64,000 bases of DNA from Muscardinus avellanarius. Its lineage: Eukaryota > Chordata > Mammalia > Rodentia > Gliridae. The DNA is taken from NCBI GenBank assembly GCA_963383645.1, contig OY726578.1:25818523-25882522 (forward strand), in the 5' to 3' direction. Each line of letters begins with the position of its first letter. Position 1 is the stretch's first letter. Of the stretch, positions 16,701 through 28,070 are shown piece by piece. Made by a program: the position numbers and the translations under genes. Under the pieces are notes generated by a model, which worked only from the letters and a program-made list of their open reading frames with translations, ran no database searches and was not told the origin of the DNA.

Positions 16701-19260
16701 CACATTTAGCTGTGGCAGACATTCTACCCCTGAGGATCCCCACCTCGCTGGGTGGTATCTCCCTGCGGCCAGGCGGGGCTTGGGACCTCTACCCGGGACG
16801 CGTACTGGTGGCTCGTGTCCCGGCCCACGTCCCTGGCGCTCAGGAGGAGGAGCTGGGACCCTCCAGGATTCCCCTTGGCCCAGCCAGGGGTAGGGTAGGG
16901 GTGGGCAGGGTTCATGGAAGGCCGGGTGCCCTGCCCTGGCCCAGAGGCCTGCAGCCTGCCTGTCTCTGACCCTTTTGCAAGCTCAGGACGTGCAGGGGGC
17001 ATGGGGTGCCCACTGGGGCCCCTGGAGCCCGCCAGGGTGGGAGCAGCCTGGTGTGCACCACTGCTGGGCTGTGTGGCCCTGTGGGCAGCCAGGCCTCCTA
17101 GAGCCCAGGCCAGGCCAGGCATGGAGCACACGTGTCCCCAGTGTCCTCACAAGTTCTCATCTGGCCTTCTGCGTCTCCGTGTGTTCACGCATGTCCTCAG
17201 GGTCCAGGTGTGTCCCGTCCACAGGGAGCAGTGGAAGTCCAGAGGCAGAGGGCATTGCCCGCGGCCCATGGCCAGTGGCAGCCAAGCTGGACAGGACTGG
17301 GGGCAGCGGGAGGCGGGTGTGTCCACACACGTGTGTTCACATGTGCCTGTGCTGCACATGGATGCTCACGTGCGTGCTCACGTGTGTGTCTGAGTATGCG
17401 AGCGTTGTCTTGTGTGCGGATGTGCGCGTGTGTGCGGCGTGTATGGTCTCTCTGGTACTGGGTATTGAAACCAGGGCTGTTCTCCCTCAGCCACACCCTG
17501 AACCCCTTTTGGTACTGGGAATTGAACCTAGCAGCATTCCATATCCAAGCTCTCCCCAGCCCTTCCTTATTTTTATTTTTTGGTTACTGGTGATTGAACC
17601 CAGGGGCACACTACTGCTGAGCTACAGCCCCAACCTTTTTCATTTGTTCATTTTTGGTTTTGGTACTGGGGTTCAAACCCGGGGACTGGTGAACCTCCAA
17701 GCCACACCTCTAGTCCTTTTTATTTTTTTGCTGTAAAACAGGGTCTTGCTGGGTTGTTGAGGGGGTCAAACTTGGCGATCCTCCTGTTTAATCCTTCCAA
17801 GTACTGGGATTATTTATAGGTGTGTGCCACCAGCCTGGCTTATTTCTTATTTTGAAACTGTCTCATTAAGTTTCTGAGGGTCCTGCTAAGTTGCTGAGGG
17901 AGGCTGGCCTTGAACCTGCGATCCTCCTGACTCAGCCTCCCAAGTACAGGCATTACAGGCGTGTACCTGGCCTTGCACATGTGCCCTCTGTGTACAGGAG
18001 TGGAGCTTTGCGTGTCTATGGGCCTGCGTGTTCGTTCGCACACACACCTGTGCCGTGTGCCTTGAAGCATGTTTGTATGTGGGCACGTGTGTGTCTACAT
18101 GCATGTTCACACAGGTGTCTGCACCGCCTGGGTGTCCTCTTTCTCTGCTCCCTACTTAACACACATGCCTCCTGAGTCCTGGCTCCTGCCAGGCCCCTGG
18201 GTGGGGTGGAGGCCCTGAGGCGCCTGCAGCAACAGCTGGTGGTGACAGGGGACCAGTGCCTGGTCCTGGGCCCGGGCCAAACTGTGGGAGCGAGAGATGA
18301 TGGGATGGCTGTGGCTCAGGTCCCTATCAGAGAGCAGGCCCCGGAGCCGGGTGTGGTGGTGCGGGCGTGTGATCCCGGTATGTGAGAAACTGAGATTGGA
18401 GGATCACCTGTTCATGGCCAGCCTCAGCTACTTAGTGAGCCTCTTAGCAATGTAGTGAGACCCTGTTCCCAAACATAAGGACTGAGTATGTAGCTCGGAG
18501 GTGGAATGACCCTGGGTTCAATCCCCAGTTCTGGGGAAAAAAAAAAAGAGCCAGGCCCCTTGAGCCTCCTGGCACAGAGCTAATCCCCCACTCACCCTCC
18601 AGGCCGCCGCCGCCCAGCACCTTAGTGCAAACACCGCCCCGCTGCGGTGGGCACGGCCAGATGGGCCCTGGGTGTCATGTGGAATCTGTGCCCACCCACT
18701 CCGGGCACCTCACTTAGGGCCCCTGCCTGGCCCAGGGGCAAATTGAGGTTGAAGGACACAGTAGGGCAGCCTCGTGCCGGTGGGGATCTCTGGACGGGGC
18801 GGGGCTCAGGCCCTGCCCACCCCATGCATGAGCACACTGCCAAGGCCAGACCCACTGGGGCCCGGCAAGCAGGCTCAAAGCCTGGCTCACAGGCAGACAG
18901 GCCGAGGCCCTCAGCTCTTTGTCTAGAAGACACGGGACAGCCAGGCGTGGCAGCACACACCTCTGATCTCAGGACTGAGAGGACTGCAGGCTCAACTCAG
19001 CAACTTAGGTTTCAAAATAAATAAGCCAGGTGTGCACACACTTGTCATCCCAGCACTGGGGAGGCTGAGAAAGGAGGATCCAGATTCGCGGACAGCCTCC
19101 ACAACTTAGTGAGACCCTGCTTCAAAATAAATAATAATAATAATAAAAAAATAGGGCAGGGGCTGTAACTCGGAAGTTGAATGCCCCTGGGTTCTATCCT
19201 CAGACCCGCAAACAAAAACAAAAAATAAAAAACCCCTCAAAACTCAAAACAAAACAAAAA

Positions 19261-19295
<35 letters not shown>

Positions 19296-19563
19296 AGGGA
19301 CGAGGAGCGTAGCTGTGTTCAAATGCCCTGGGCGCGTACTCACTCCAACACGCAGATGTGAGGAGGTCTGTTCTCACAGCGGGGTCGGCATGCACCTGCG
19401 GCTGTGAGGACCGCCTGGCCTGGGTGCCCACCTGGGGCCCCTCCCCGCATCTGTGCGTCCGTCCACCTGGCTACAGCTGGTCCCAGGACTCTGGGGGCCC
19501 TTCCTCTCCCAGAGCTGCTGGTTCCACAGGCTCCACGGGGATGTGCTTGCTATTTTGAAGTAT

Positions 19564-19602
<39 letters not shown>

Positions 19603-22600
19603 TTGGTGCTGGGTGAACCCAGGGGCACTCTACCTCTTGGCCACACTCCAACCCTTTTTTGTTTGTATTTTGAAACTATACTGCTGAGGCTAGCCTTGAA
19701 CCTGCAATCCTGGGATCCAGGTGCGCCCCAGCAAGTCCAGCGTACAGAATTGATAGGCGCATTTCAAGTGCAGGCAGTATGGCAGACACGGAGGCCTGTG
19801 CGGTGTGAGCACCCCTGGCCACCAGGTGGCGGCGACAGAGCCAGGTCCTGCTGCCACGGGGACCCTCCCCGTTTCAGCGGTATGCTCCTCCTGTGTCCCT
19901 GCAGGGCCCTGGAGAAGAGAGGGGCATCTCATGGCTATCGGCCCCACAGAGGATGCTGCTGTAGGAAGCAGAATCTTTAAATAGCCTCTTGCTTTCTACT
20001 AAAAATAGTTCTGCTGCCATGGTGGTGGTTGCCTGGGTGGCGGGCTGGCTCCTGGCCAAGGCAGGCGTGGGTGCTCCCGCGTGGCCGGCGTGCGCTGGGG
20101 CGGCGGGCAGGGCCATGTGCCCCCATTGTCCCGCTATTTGCCAGTGCGCCCTGTCCCCGCTGTTGAGCCGCTGTGAGGGAATCCCACCTCCCTCTGACTC
20201 CATGGAGGCCCGATGCGGGGAGGGGGTCCTGTCCCCTCTTTCCATGGCAGCCGGCACTGGGGAAGAGCCCCAGGGGCTTTGTGGGAGCCGAGCGGGTGGC
20301 CTTGAGGACCCACTCGGGCAGGCTCAGGATTGGGGCCAAGGGCCAGCAGGACTCTGGTCAGGCGCTGTGAGGCCCGAGGCAGGTGCCCTTTAGGAAGGTG
20401 TGCGAGACCTTTCCAGGAAGCATGTGGCAGAGAGCCAGCGGTCCTGGCAGGCTTCCGAAAGAGGGGGCGGCCGCTGAGCCTAGTGCTTCGGGGTGAGGAG
20501 AGGGGAAGGAGGGTGCGTTCCAGTGTCTCCAGCGTCCGTGCCACCATCTGGGAAGCAGGACTGTGGCCTCAGGGAAGAGTCGGGGGCTGCACCCAGGCGT
20601 TTCCTGACCCAGGCTGGGGACAGGTCCAGGCAAGGCCTGGGCTGGCCACACCTGCCCAGGCAGGCCACCAGCCATGGGCACTGCGGGCTCACTTCCTGTC
20701 TGTGACCCCCAGGGCGGGCAGCTTGGGAAGTCGGGCTGGGGTCAGGACGTGTTGTGGCTCTGAGCCACCTCTCTGAAGCGGTGCCTCTCCAGGCACATGG
20801 GCCTCTGCGAGCCCCAGTTCCCTCCACTAGGAGTCCGTTCCAGGTGGCTGCCTCCGGGATCCCCAGGATCACAGCTGGCAGGTGGGGAACCCACGTCTGG
20901 GCATGGCTCGTGCGGCCTCTGGTGTTGAGCCGGGGGCTGGTGGACAGCGGAGGCCCTGCAGGCCTGCACGCCTGTAGCGCATCTTACAGCCTGCCCCTGC
21001 GGCCCGCCGCACCCCAGCTCGCTGCCTGGCTGTCGTTCCAGGTGCCCTTGGTTGACGAGAGCTGTGTCCCCTGCAGTCCCTGTCTACAATGGTATCATCT
21101 TCCTTTTTGTCCTGGCCAACTTCAGCATGGCCACCTTCATGGACCCTGGCGTCTTCCCCCGAGGTAGGGCCTAGCGGGCGGCTCAGCCTTGGGACAGACT
21201 CGGGGTTCCCGGTGGGTGGAGGTTGGAGAGGGGCTCACCTCGCTGTCCTCCCGTCCTGCAGCGGATGAGGACGAGGACAAGGAAGACGACTTCCGGGCCC
21301 CTCTGTACAAGAACGTGGACGTGCGGGGCATCCAGGTCCGCATGAAGTGGTGCGCCACCTGCCACTTCTACCGTCCGCCGCGCTGCTCCCACTGCAGCGT
21401 CTGTGACAACTGCGTGGAGGTGACTGCCCCGCCCCGCCGCCCCGAAGCCCCGCCCCGCCGCCCCGAAGCCCCGCCCCCGCCCTGACGCCCCGCCCCGCCC
21501 CGCCTCTGCCTAGGACTTCGACCACCACTGCCCCTGGGTCAACAACTGCATCGGGCGCCGGAACTACCGCTACTTTTTCCTCTTCCTGCTCTCGCTCAGC
21601 GCGCACATGGTCGGCGTGGTGGCCTTCGGCCTGGTCTACGTGCTGAACCACGCCGAGGGGCTGGGTGCCGCACACACCACCATCACGTATCCTTAACCTG
21701 GAGGCCGGGACCTGCCACGGAAACGCCGAGAGGGGCCGGGCGGGCGGCCGTGGCGGGAGAGCGAGCGTGGCAGGTGCCTGCTCCTGCAGACGTTGGCCTT
21801 AACGGGCCAGCATGGCCGTCATGTGCGTGGCTGGTCTCTTCTTCATCCCCGTCATCGGCCTCACCGGCTTCCACGTGGTGCTGGTCACGCGGGGGCGCAC
21901 CACCAACGAGCAGGTGCCGGGAGCCCTCGCGGGGCGGCCGGGGTGTGGGGCTGTGCCTGCCTCGTCCCTCCGCACGGTCCTGCCCCGGACACTGCGGGAA
22001 GGCTGCCGCCCACCCCGCTTCCCACTTCCTGCGGCCCCTCACCCTGCCGGCCCTGGCTGCATCCTGCGTGGCCAGGCTGGCTGAGGACTCCTGCGTCCAC
22101 AGGTGACCGGAAAGTTCCGTGGGGGCGTGAACCCCTTCACCCGAGGCTGCTACGGGAACGTGGAGCACGTGCTGTGCAGCCCCCTGGCACCCCGGTGAGG
22201 CTCCGCCTGGGGGAGGGCAGCCGTGGACTCCCTGCCTGGCCGCTGACCCCTCTGCCCGCAGGTACGTGGTCGAGCCGCCACGCTTGCCGCTGTCCATGGG
22301 CCTGAAGCCGCCCTTCCTCCGGCCAGAGCTCCTGGAGCGAGCGGCACCGCTCAAGGTCAAGCTTGACAACGGGCTGAAGGCCGGCCTGGGCCGCAGCAAG
22401 GTGGGGGCCTGGCCCGCTGGGAGAGGGGTGGGGCCAGACCCTCGCAGGGGGATCGAGGGCCCCCAGAGGAGGGGCTGAGTGGATTCTGGCCCCCCCGGAG
22501 GGAAGCCTCAGTTAAGTCCCGCCCTGGGCCCAAGCCCCACCCATGGCCGACCCCGCCTCTCCCAGTCCAAGGGTAGTCTGGACCGGCTGGATGAGAAGCC

Positions 22601-25600
22601 CCTGGATCTGGTGCCACCGCTGCCCCCCAAGATGGAGGCGGGTACCTTTGGAGGTGACCTGAAGACCCCCCGGCCTGGCAGTGCTGGTGAGGTGGAGCAG
22701 CCCAACTGGGGAAGGGGCGTCGACGGACCTTCCTCCCACCCCAGTCTGACAGTGCGTCCTGTCCCCAGAGAGTGCCCTGTCGGTGCAGAGGACCAGCCCC
22801 CCGACACCCGCCATGTACAAATTCCGTCCAGCTTTCCCCGGTGGTTCCAAGGCACCGTTCTGTGGGCCTAGTGAGCAGGTAAGGTGGCCAGGCCTCGTCC
22901 CCAGCCCAGGCCCGGGGAGGGACTGCCAGAGAGGCTGAGCCTCCCAGAGAGACCTGTCTAGGAGAGGCCAGCCCCCAGGGAGACTATACCCGGGAGACCA
23001 CGCCCCCAGGAAGGCTGGTCCACAGGAAGCCACGCCCAGGAGAGGCGAGGCCCAGGAGACCACGCCCCCAGAGAGGTCTCCCGTCAGAGAGCCCAACCCT
23101 TTGTTCTTGCCAGCAGGACCCCACCTGTGCCAGGCCCTGTGTCCAGGAAGGGGCTGATGACCCTGCTAGGTGGGCGGTTGCCCTGGCAGCAGCGCCGCCA
23201 GTACGACTGGAATTCCAAGTTACTCTGAAAGGCCCACGGGAAGCCTTGGAAAGAATTGGAGATCTGTTCAGAAAACATGCTTATTTTCCCCAAGTTAGAA
23301 ATTCTGCCGCCCATTACTGTGGAACGGAGGCAGTGCTGGGCAGCCTGCAGTGACCCAAAGCCCTGAGTGTCCAGGGCAGCCCTGAGGGCTCCATCCCTGA
23401 GGGACCCCCTCCCCTCGGCACCCACAGCCTGCCCCCGCTGCCTTGGTGGCACTGGATGGACCCACGGTGGCCCTGTGCCACGGGAGGAGGTTGGCCCTGG
23501 TCGGGAATGGGGCGCTCCAGGGGCTCTCCTGCGTCCCCGGCTTCCAGGGACTGGCCTGGATCCCATGGAGGAACTGTGGGTGGCTTTGTGCACCAGGCCA
23601 CGTTGCCTCACCCCCTTTGGGGTTTGAGGTTAGTTGGGCTTTTCCCAGCCAGGCCACCTCGCATGAGCCCAGAGTACTGTCTCCCCACAGGTCCCAGGCC
23701 CTGACTCCCTGACCCTGGCGGATGACAGCACCCACAGCCTGGACTTTGTGTCCGAGCCCAGCCTGGACCTCCCCGACCACGGGCCTGGCGGCCTGCACCC
23801 GGCCTACCCGCCGTCCCCACCGCTCAGCGCCACCGATACCTTCTCCGGTGCTTTGCGCTCCCTGAGCCTGAAGGCTGCCGGCCGGCGGGGTGGTGACCAC
23901 GTGGCCCTGCAGCCCCTGCGCTCCGAGGGCGCCCCCCCCACGCCCCACCGCAGCCTCTTTGCCCCCCACTCACTGCCCAACCGAAACGGCAGCCTGTCCT
24001 ATGACAGCCTGCTCAACCCCGGCTCTCCCCGTGGCCACGCGTGCCCGGCACACCCCTCCGTCGGCGTGGCTGGCTACCGCTCACCCTACCTGCACCCTGG
24101 GGCGGCAGGCGAGCCCCCACGGCCCCCACCCCGCAGCTTCAGCCCCGTGCTGGGCCCCCGGCCTCGGGAGCCCTCGCCCGTGCGCTATGACAACCTGTCT
24201 CGGACCATCATGGCCTCTATCCAGGAGCGCAAGGACAGGGAGGAGCGGGAGCGGCTGCTGCGCTCCCAGGCCGACTCTCTCTTCGGTGACTCTGGAGTCT
24301 ACGACGCGCCCAGCTCCTACAGCCTGCAGCAGGCCAGCGTGCTGTCCGAGGGCCCCCGCGGCTCCGTGCTGCACTACGGCTCCCGAGATGACCTGGGGGC
24401 TGGCCCTGGCTTCGGTGGCGCCCGCAACCCTGCCCTGCAGACGTCGCTGTCATCCCTGTCCAGCTCTGTGAGCCGGGCACCACGGACATCCTCCTCCTCC
24501 CTGCAGGCCGACCAGGCCAACAACAACGCTCCAGGGCCCCGGCCTGGCAGCGGCTCACACAGGTCGCCTGCGCGCCAGGGCCTGCCCTCCCCGCCTGGCA
24601 CTCCCCGCTCGCCCTCCTACGTGGGCCCCAAAGTTGTCGCCTTCATCCACACTGACCCCCCGGAGCGGCCGCCCTCGCTGGCTGTGCAGAGGTGGGTGCC
24701 TGGAGGTCTGCATGGATTCTTAGTGCCTGGTGGGCCTCTTGGCCTGGTCCTCACAGGTTGTCCTGGGAGCCTGTGCTTGCCAGCAGGGACAGGGCAGGGA
24801 GGGTGGGCCTCATCCTGAAGGCTTTTAGCTCCCGTGTAAGGGTGGTCCAGCTCAGGACGTCCTGGCATGCTCCATGGATCCCAAGCCTAAGTTCATCCGG
24901 AGCTGGCGCAGACTCAGCACAGAGAAGGGCCCTGGGGCCTCTTCCTCTGGACTGGGTGGCACATGGCGCATGGGATATCTTTGGGCTGCAGACTCTGACC
25001 TTCCTGGGTCTCCACATGGCTTCAGGAGTCCCTGAGGCTGGGGTCCCTCATCTTGGGGTGAAATGTGCCACCGTGGGTACACAGTCCCAGGAACAGGGGT
25101 CTCCCTGTTTCTAGATGGGGAGACTGAGACCCGGAGAGGGCAGGCTGGCTCTAGGCCCCCGGGGAGCTTGGTGACCCAGGCCACCTCCCAGGGCCAGGCC
25201 CTGTGGGAGAGCTGAGCATAGCAAAGGCCGCGTCCGCAAGGGTGGCTCCAGCTCCAGCAGCCTGAGTATGGGCTTATTCTTTCCACTTGGCAGAGGCGGC
25301 CCCATGGTCCAGGCTACATGGCCCGTGGGGCTCAGAGCTGAGCCGTGAGTGGCCTGGTCCTGAGCCAGGCTGCGGGGCCGGGGAGGTGTCTGGAGGGATG
25401 GGGAACATCCTCGGGTGTTAGCGGTAAGGTCGGGAACGCCACTGGTCAGCACTGGCCAGGCGAGAGGCCCAGGGGCTCCGTCTGATGTCTCTGGTGGCCT
25501 TGCTCTCTGGCTAGTGCCAGCTGGGAGGGATTGAGGGCCCGGGGGGCGATGGGGGTTCTGATGTCTTCTGTTGGCCCCTTCCGGGGAGGGGGCTCCCCAG

Positions 25601-25845
25601 GGTCCAGGACCCAGGGCTCCTGTCTGCGTCTGTGTGCATCTGTTACTCCACTGTCCTGCGTTCACTGTGTGTGTGCGTGTGTGTTTTGATGCAGGGACCA
25701 CCCTCAGCTGAAGACCCCCCCAAGTAAGCTAAACGGGCAGTCCCCAGGCCTGGTCCCCCCGGGGCCCGCCGCCAGCCCTGCCCGGCACACGCTGGTTAAG
25801 AAGGTGTCCGGCGTGGGTGGGACCACGTACGAGATCTCCGTGTGA
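13604..25845 (+). CDS. ZDHHC8: Palmitoyltransferase ZDHHC8 (DHHC-type S-acyltransferase)
   Basis: This integral membrane enzyme transfers palmitate to protein cysteines and acts in Golgi and synaptic membranes. Eleven coding exons: 13604-13707, 21042-21163, 21262-21419, 21514-21686, 21811-21913, 22103-22194, 22262-22400, 22566-22686, 22769-22878, 23691-24691, 25695-25845. Phases agree at every junction and give 757 aa (human about 765). Predicted membrane spans lie near 14-35, 49-70, 148-175 and 187-211. The cysteine-rich domain ([20 protein letters not shown]) ends in the catalytic DHHC at 131-134 (Cys134). A long, Pro/Ser-rich cytosolic tail is mostly in the 1-kb exon 10. The C-terminus TYEISV is a PDZ-ligand-like end. 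Exon 2 shows [11 protein letters not shown] directly after acceptor TGTCGTTCCAG. The start matches the family N-terminus [18 protein letters not shown]. The intron after exon 4 looks U12-type. Relative to human, one serine is absent in KVKLDNGLK. Confidence 0.97.
14835..15075 (-). repeat. SINE remnants with (ATTT)n, reverse, in ZDHHC8 intron 1
   Basis: An inverted ID-type tail fragment (14835-14899), a TTTA array (14901-14930), then a nearly complete inverted B1-ID dimer (GTACTGGGATTGAACCCAGG). Confidence 0.75.
15368..15776 (-). repeat. Nested SINE: young copy inserted within an older one
   Basis: The older inverted dimer has its tail at 15368-15440 and its B1 part at 15650-15776. A younger inverted copy (15452-15645, GGTGGTACTGGGGTTCCTGG) splits it at its T-rich linker. 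TTTTCTT-like sequence on both sides is a plausible target-site duplication. Confidence 0.8.
15777..17440. other. ZDHHC8 intron 1, unique sequence
   Basis: No repeat is recognised over most of this stretch. An AT-richer patch at about 16620-16715 (GATTTAAATGAAAACGTCTG) stands out from GC-rich surroundings. 17320-17440 is rich in TG/CA dinucleotides. Confidence 0.5.
17452..17970 (-). repeat. Stack of four ID tails and two B1 parts, reverse
   Basis: Inverted ID-type tails start near 17452, 17508, 17580 and 17655. Two inverted B1 segments follow (17740-17843 and 17845-17970). The order tail-tail-tail-tail-head-head implies successive insertions of SINEs into the linkers of older ones. Confidence 0.75.
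18347..18549 (+). repeat. B1-ID dimer SINE
   Basis: Head GGTGGTGCGGGCGTGTGATC, tail TGGGTTCAATCCCCAGTTC, then an A-run. Confidence 0.85.
18940..19335 (+). repeat. Partial B1 head, full B1-ID dimer and (AAAT)n array
   Basis: 18940-19024 is a shortened head and 19025-19238 a full dimer (tail TTCTATCCTCAGACCC). It runs through A-rich sequence into an AAAT tetranucleotide array (about 19257-19298), followed by a remnant ID tail. Confidence 0.8.
19559..19735 (-). repeat. (TTTA)n array and inverted SINE
   Basis: An 11-unit TTTA array (about 19559-19603) abuts an inverted, internally deleted dimer (GGTGCTGGGTGAACCCAGGG). Confidence 0.8.
21687..21810 (+). other. U12-type (minor spliceosome) intron of ZDHHC8
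   Basis: The donor reads AC|GTATCCTTAA, matching the U12 consensus GTATCCTT. The acceptor end reads GGCCTTAACGGGCCAG|C, with a branch-site-like CCTTAAC about 10 bases before the AG and no polypyrimidine tract. The neighbouring introns have ordinary donors. The intron is only 124 bp. Confidence 0.88.
22925..23090. repeat. Degenerate GAGACCACGCCCCCAG minisatellite in ZDHHC8 intron 9
   Basis: Imperfect units built on GGGAGACCACGCCCCCAGG recur about six to seven times with changing spacer length. No reading frame is carried through. Confidence 0.6.
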
Positions 25846-26655
25846 GAACTGACCGCCACCCATCCGCCGTGGCGCCACAGACACCAGCACCCCACGGCGG
25901 CTCCCCCACCCCCTCCGGCTTCTCCGCCCCAGGGAGAGGAGGCCCGAGCCTGGTGTCGGACGCGCCAGGAGGAGAGCTACGCTTCTGCGAGCCGGTCCCC
26001 GCGCCCTCTGCCTGCCTGTCCACCAACCTGTTCAGAGGGCCTCTTCCCTTGGCCAAGCTCAACGCCTCCACCATCCCCCTTGTCCCCCCAGGCCAGTCCA
26101 GCGGGCCCCTCCCCTCCGGCCGGGTCACTGTGTCCAGTGATGAGCCGAGGGAGCCCTGGAGCCCGCCTGGCAGCTGCTCCCGAGGGTTTGCCTTTTACCC
26201 GCTGGCAGCTTGCAGCTTGGCAGGGCTGTGCCCCTGCAGGCCTGGCCTGCCCAGTGGGGCGAAGGTGGACACGCCAGCCGTGGCGGGGTCCCCGCGCGTG
26301 CGTCCCGTCTCGCCCGCCGTGGGCGCGTCCCCGTGTCTGTGTGCTGTGCCACATTGATGTGTTAGTGCTGGCTGCTGCTGTCTTCCATTGAAGCCTTAAC
26401 TTACGCTTTCCGCTCTTGTGGGAGAGGAGAGGGCAGGGCGGCCGGCCGGGCCAGCAAGGCCCAGCGAGCGCCTTCCCCAGCCCTCAGGCTCTCCCTGCCA
26501 ACCTGGAGAACCCCCACCCAACGCATAGAGTCCCTCGTGGAAAGCACATGGGGAGTGTCTCCGAGCCCCCCGCCCGGGAGCAAACACGTGGCAGCGTCCG
26601 CTTGCGTTGTGTCTGTTTTATGTTTTTATACCTACATCTATATATCTATAATTTT

Positions 26656-26661
26656 ATTAAA
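26656..26661 (+). terminator. Possible proximal ATTAAA polyadenylation signal of ZDHHC8
   Basis: ATTAAA about 810 bp after the stop, followed by A-rich sequence. It would give a short 3'UTR isoform. The following A-run could also cause internal priming in cDNA data. Confidence 0.45.
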
Positions 26662-28044
26662 AAAAAGAGAAAGAGTCATTCGGATCCTTTACTTGGGCCA
26701 GGCCAGGACCGGGTGCAGGGGCCTCGGCGGAAGGGAGGGCCTCGGGAGGGCGGCCCCGCTGGCTCAGGCCCGCCAGCTGCTGGCGCAGGTTTCTGCTGTT
26801 GGGGTGGGGGCCAGCGGGCGTGATGTCTCATGCCCCGGATCTGCATCATTCCTGGTGGTTTGGGGGGAAAGGGCGTTTGGGGAAAGACGGGCTTGGGGGA
26901 GGGAATGGGGTACAGTGCAGCTTGCTAGTGACCTCCGGGGTCACAGAACTTTCTGGAACTCTTGTCCGCGTGTGCTGTGGACAGGCAGTGCCAGGAATCC
27001 CCTGGGACTGACCGGGGGGGGGGGGATGAGCAGGCCCAGTGCAGGGGACGGGTGCTTGGGGACCCAGAGGGAGTTGCCTGAGCCTGGGACCCCACAGCTC
27101 GGCCCCACGCTGACCTCCACCTTTCTGCTTTTCTCTTACGGATGTTGCGGCCCGTAGGGGGCGAATAGGCACCTGTAGCCGTGGATGGGTGTGGCGTGGC
27201 CAGCCCAGGGGCACCCCCGGCCTGCACCTCTGCCACCTCGGCCTCCCCGAGGACCGCCCACCACTGCGGGCCCCCTGGAGCCAGGCCGCCGGGCCACCCC
27301 CCTACGGGACCATGTGCCGCCTGCACTCGGCCGCATCCAGCCTCTTCCCCAGCTTCTCGGGGGGGCCCTAGCGGGACGCCAGGAGGCTGCTCTGAGGCCA
27401 CACACAACCCGGCCTGGGCCCAGGGGTCCCGGTTGCCCTGGACCCTGGAGTGGAGCTGGGCGTGCGCTGAGGGGCCCTGTCTCCACCAGCCACGTCTTGG
27501 CCAATTGCAGCCTGCCAGGGCCTGTGACCCTGTGTCCAAGTGACCTCAGGGAGTTCCCTACCTGCTGCGGGGGGTCCAAGCACCCCACTGGGGGTGCCAC
27601 TCCAAGCCACCGGGACCAGCAGGACCTTCACCCCAGCCTCCCTAAGCCACCAAGCACTTTAGACTAGCCACTCCTCCTGGGGAGCCCCGGCCTCTGTGGG
27701 TTGGGTGGGGGTGGGGGCCTCAGGTTATTCCCCTACCCCACCCCTAGCACATGAACAGATGCCTTAACTTCCCGGAGCTGCCGGCGTGCCGAGCCTGGGA
27801 CCCCAGCCCGTCAGCTTGGCCCCTCGCCCGCCCACCGGTTCCCGCCGACCCTGCTACAGTTGCACCGGAGCCGGAGCCGCCGCATCCGGAAGCCGGTGCC
27901 ACAGCTGCAACCGCGGCCCCGGCGCCCTTCTGGGGCAGAGCAGGAGGGATCCCTGCCCGCCCTCCTGCGCAGGGTCCCGTCTCAGAGCCCACCCTGGGCA
28001 GTGACTTCCCTGTTGTTCTAAAGGATACCCCACTTTACTCCCCC

Positions 28045-28050
28045 AATAAA
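28045..28050 (+). terminator. Distal polyadenylation signal of ZDHHC8
   Basis: Canonical AATAAA followed by a TG/T-rich stretch (TTTCTGGTGTTTACTT), about 2.2 kb after the stop and 630 bp before the convergent CCDC188 stop. Confidence 0.75.
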
Positions 28051-28070
28051 ATTTCTGGTGTTTACTTCCA

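Larger units (their letters stand above)
25846..28070 (+). other. ZDHHC8 3' untranslated region
   Basis: The stop codon is at 25843-25845. No further gene is recognisable before the distal AATAAA, and the region is repeat-free, consistent with the family's long 3'UTR. A TATATCTATAATTTTATTAA segment near 26641 is the only strongly AT-rich part of the proximal half. Confidence 0.7.

Noticed and set aside
19559..19603. CRISPR-like or phage-like repeat arrays
   Set aside because: All periodic arrays are simple microsatellites or minisatellites without unique spacers, and the setting is a mammalian chromosome.
21235..21675. 146-codon minus-strand frame opposite ZDHHC8 exons 3-4
   Set aside because: It is a shadow of the well-supported plus-strand exons.
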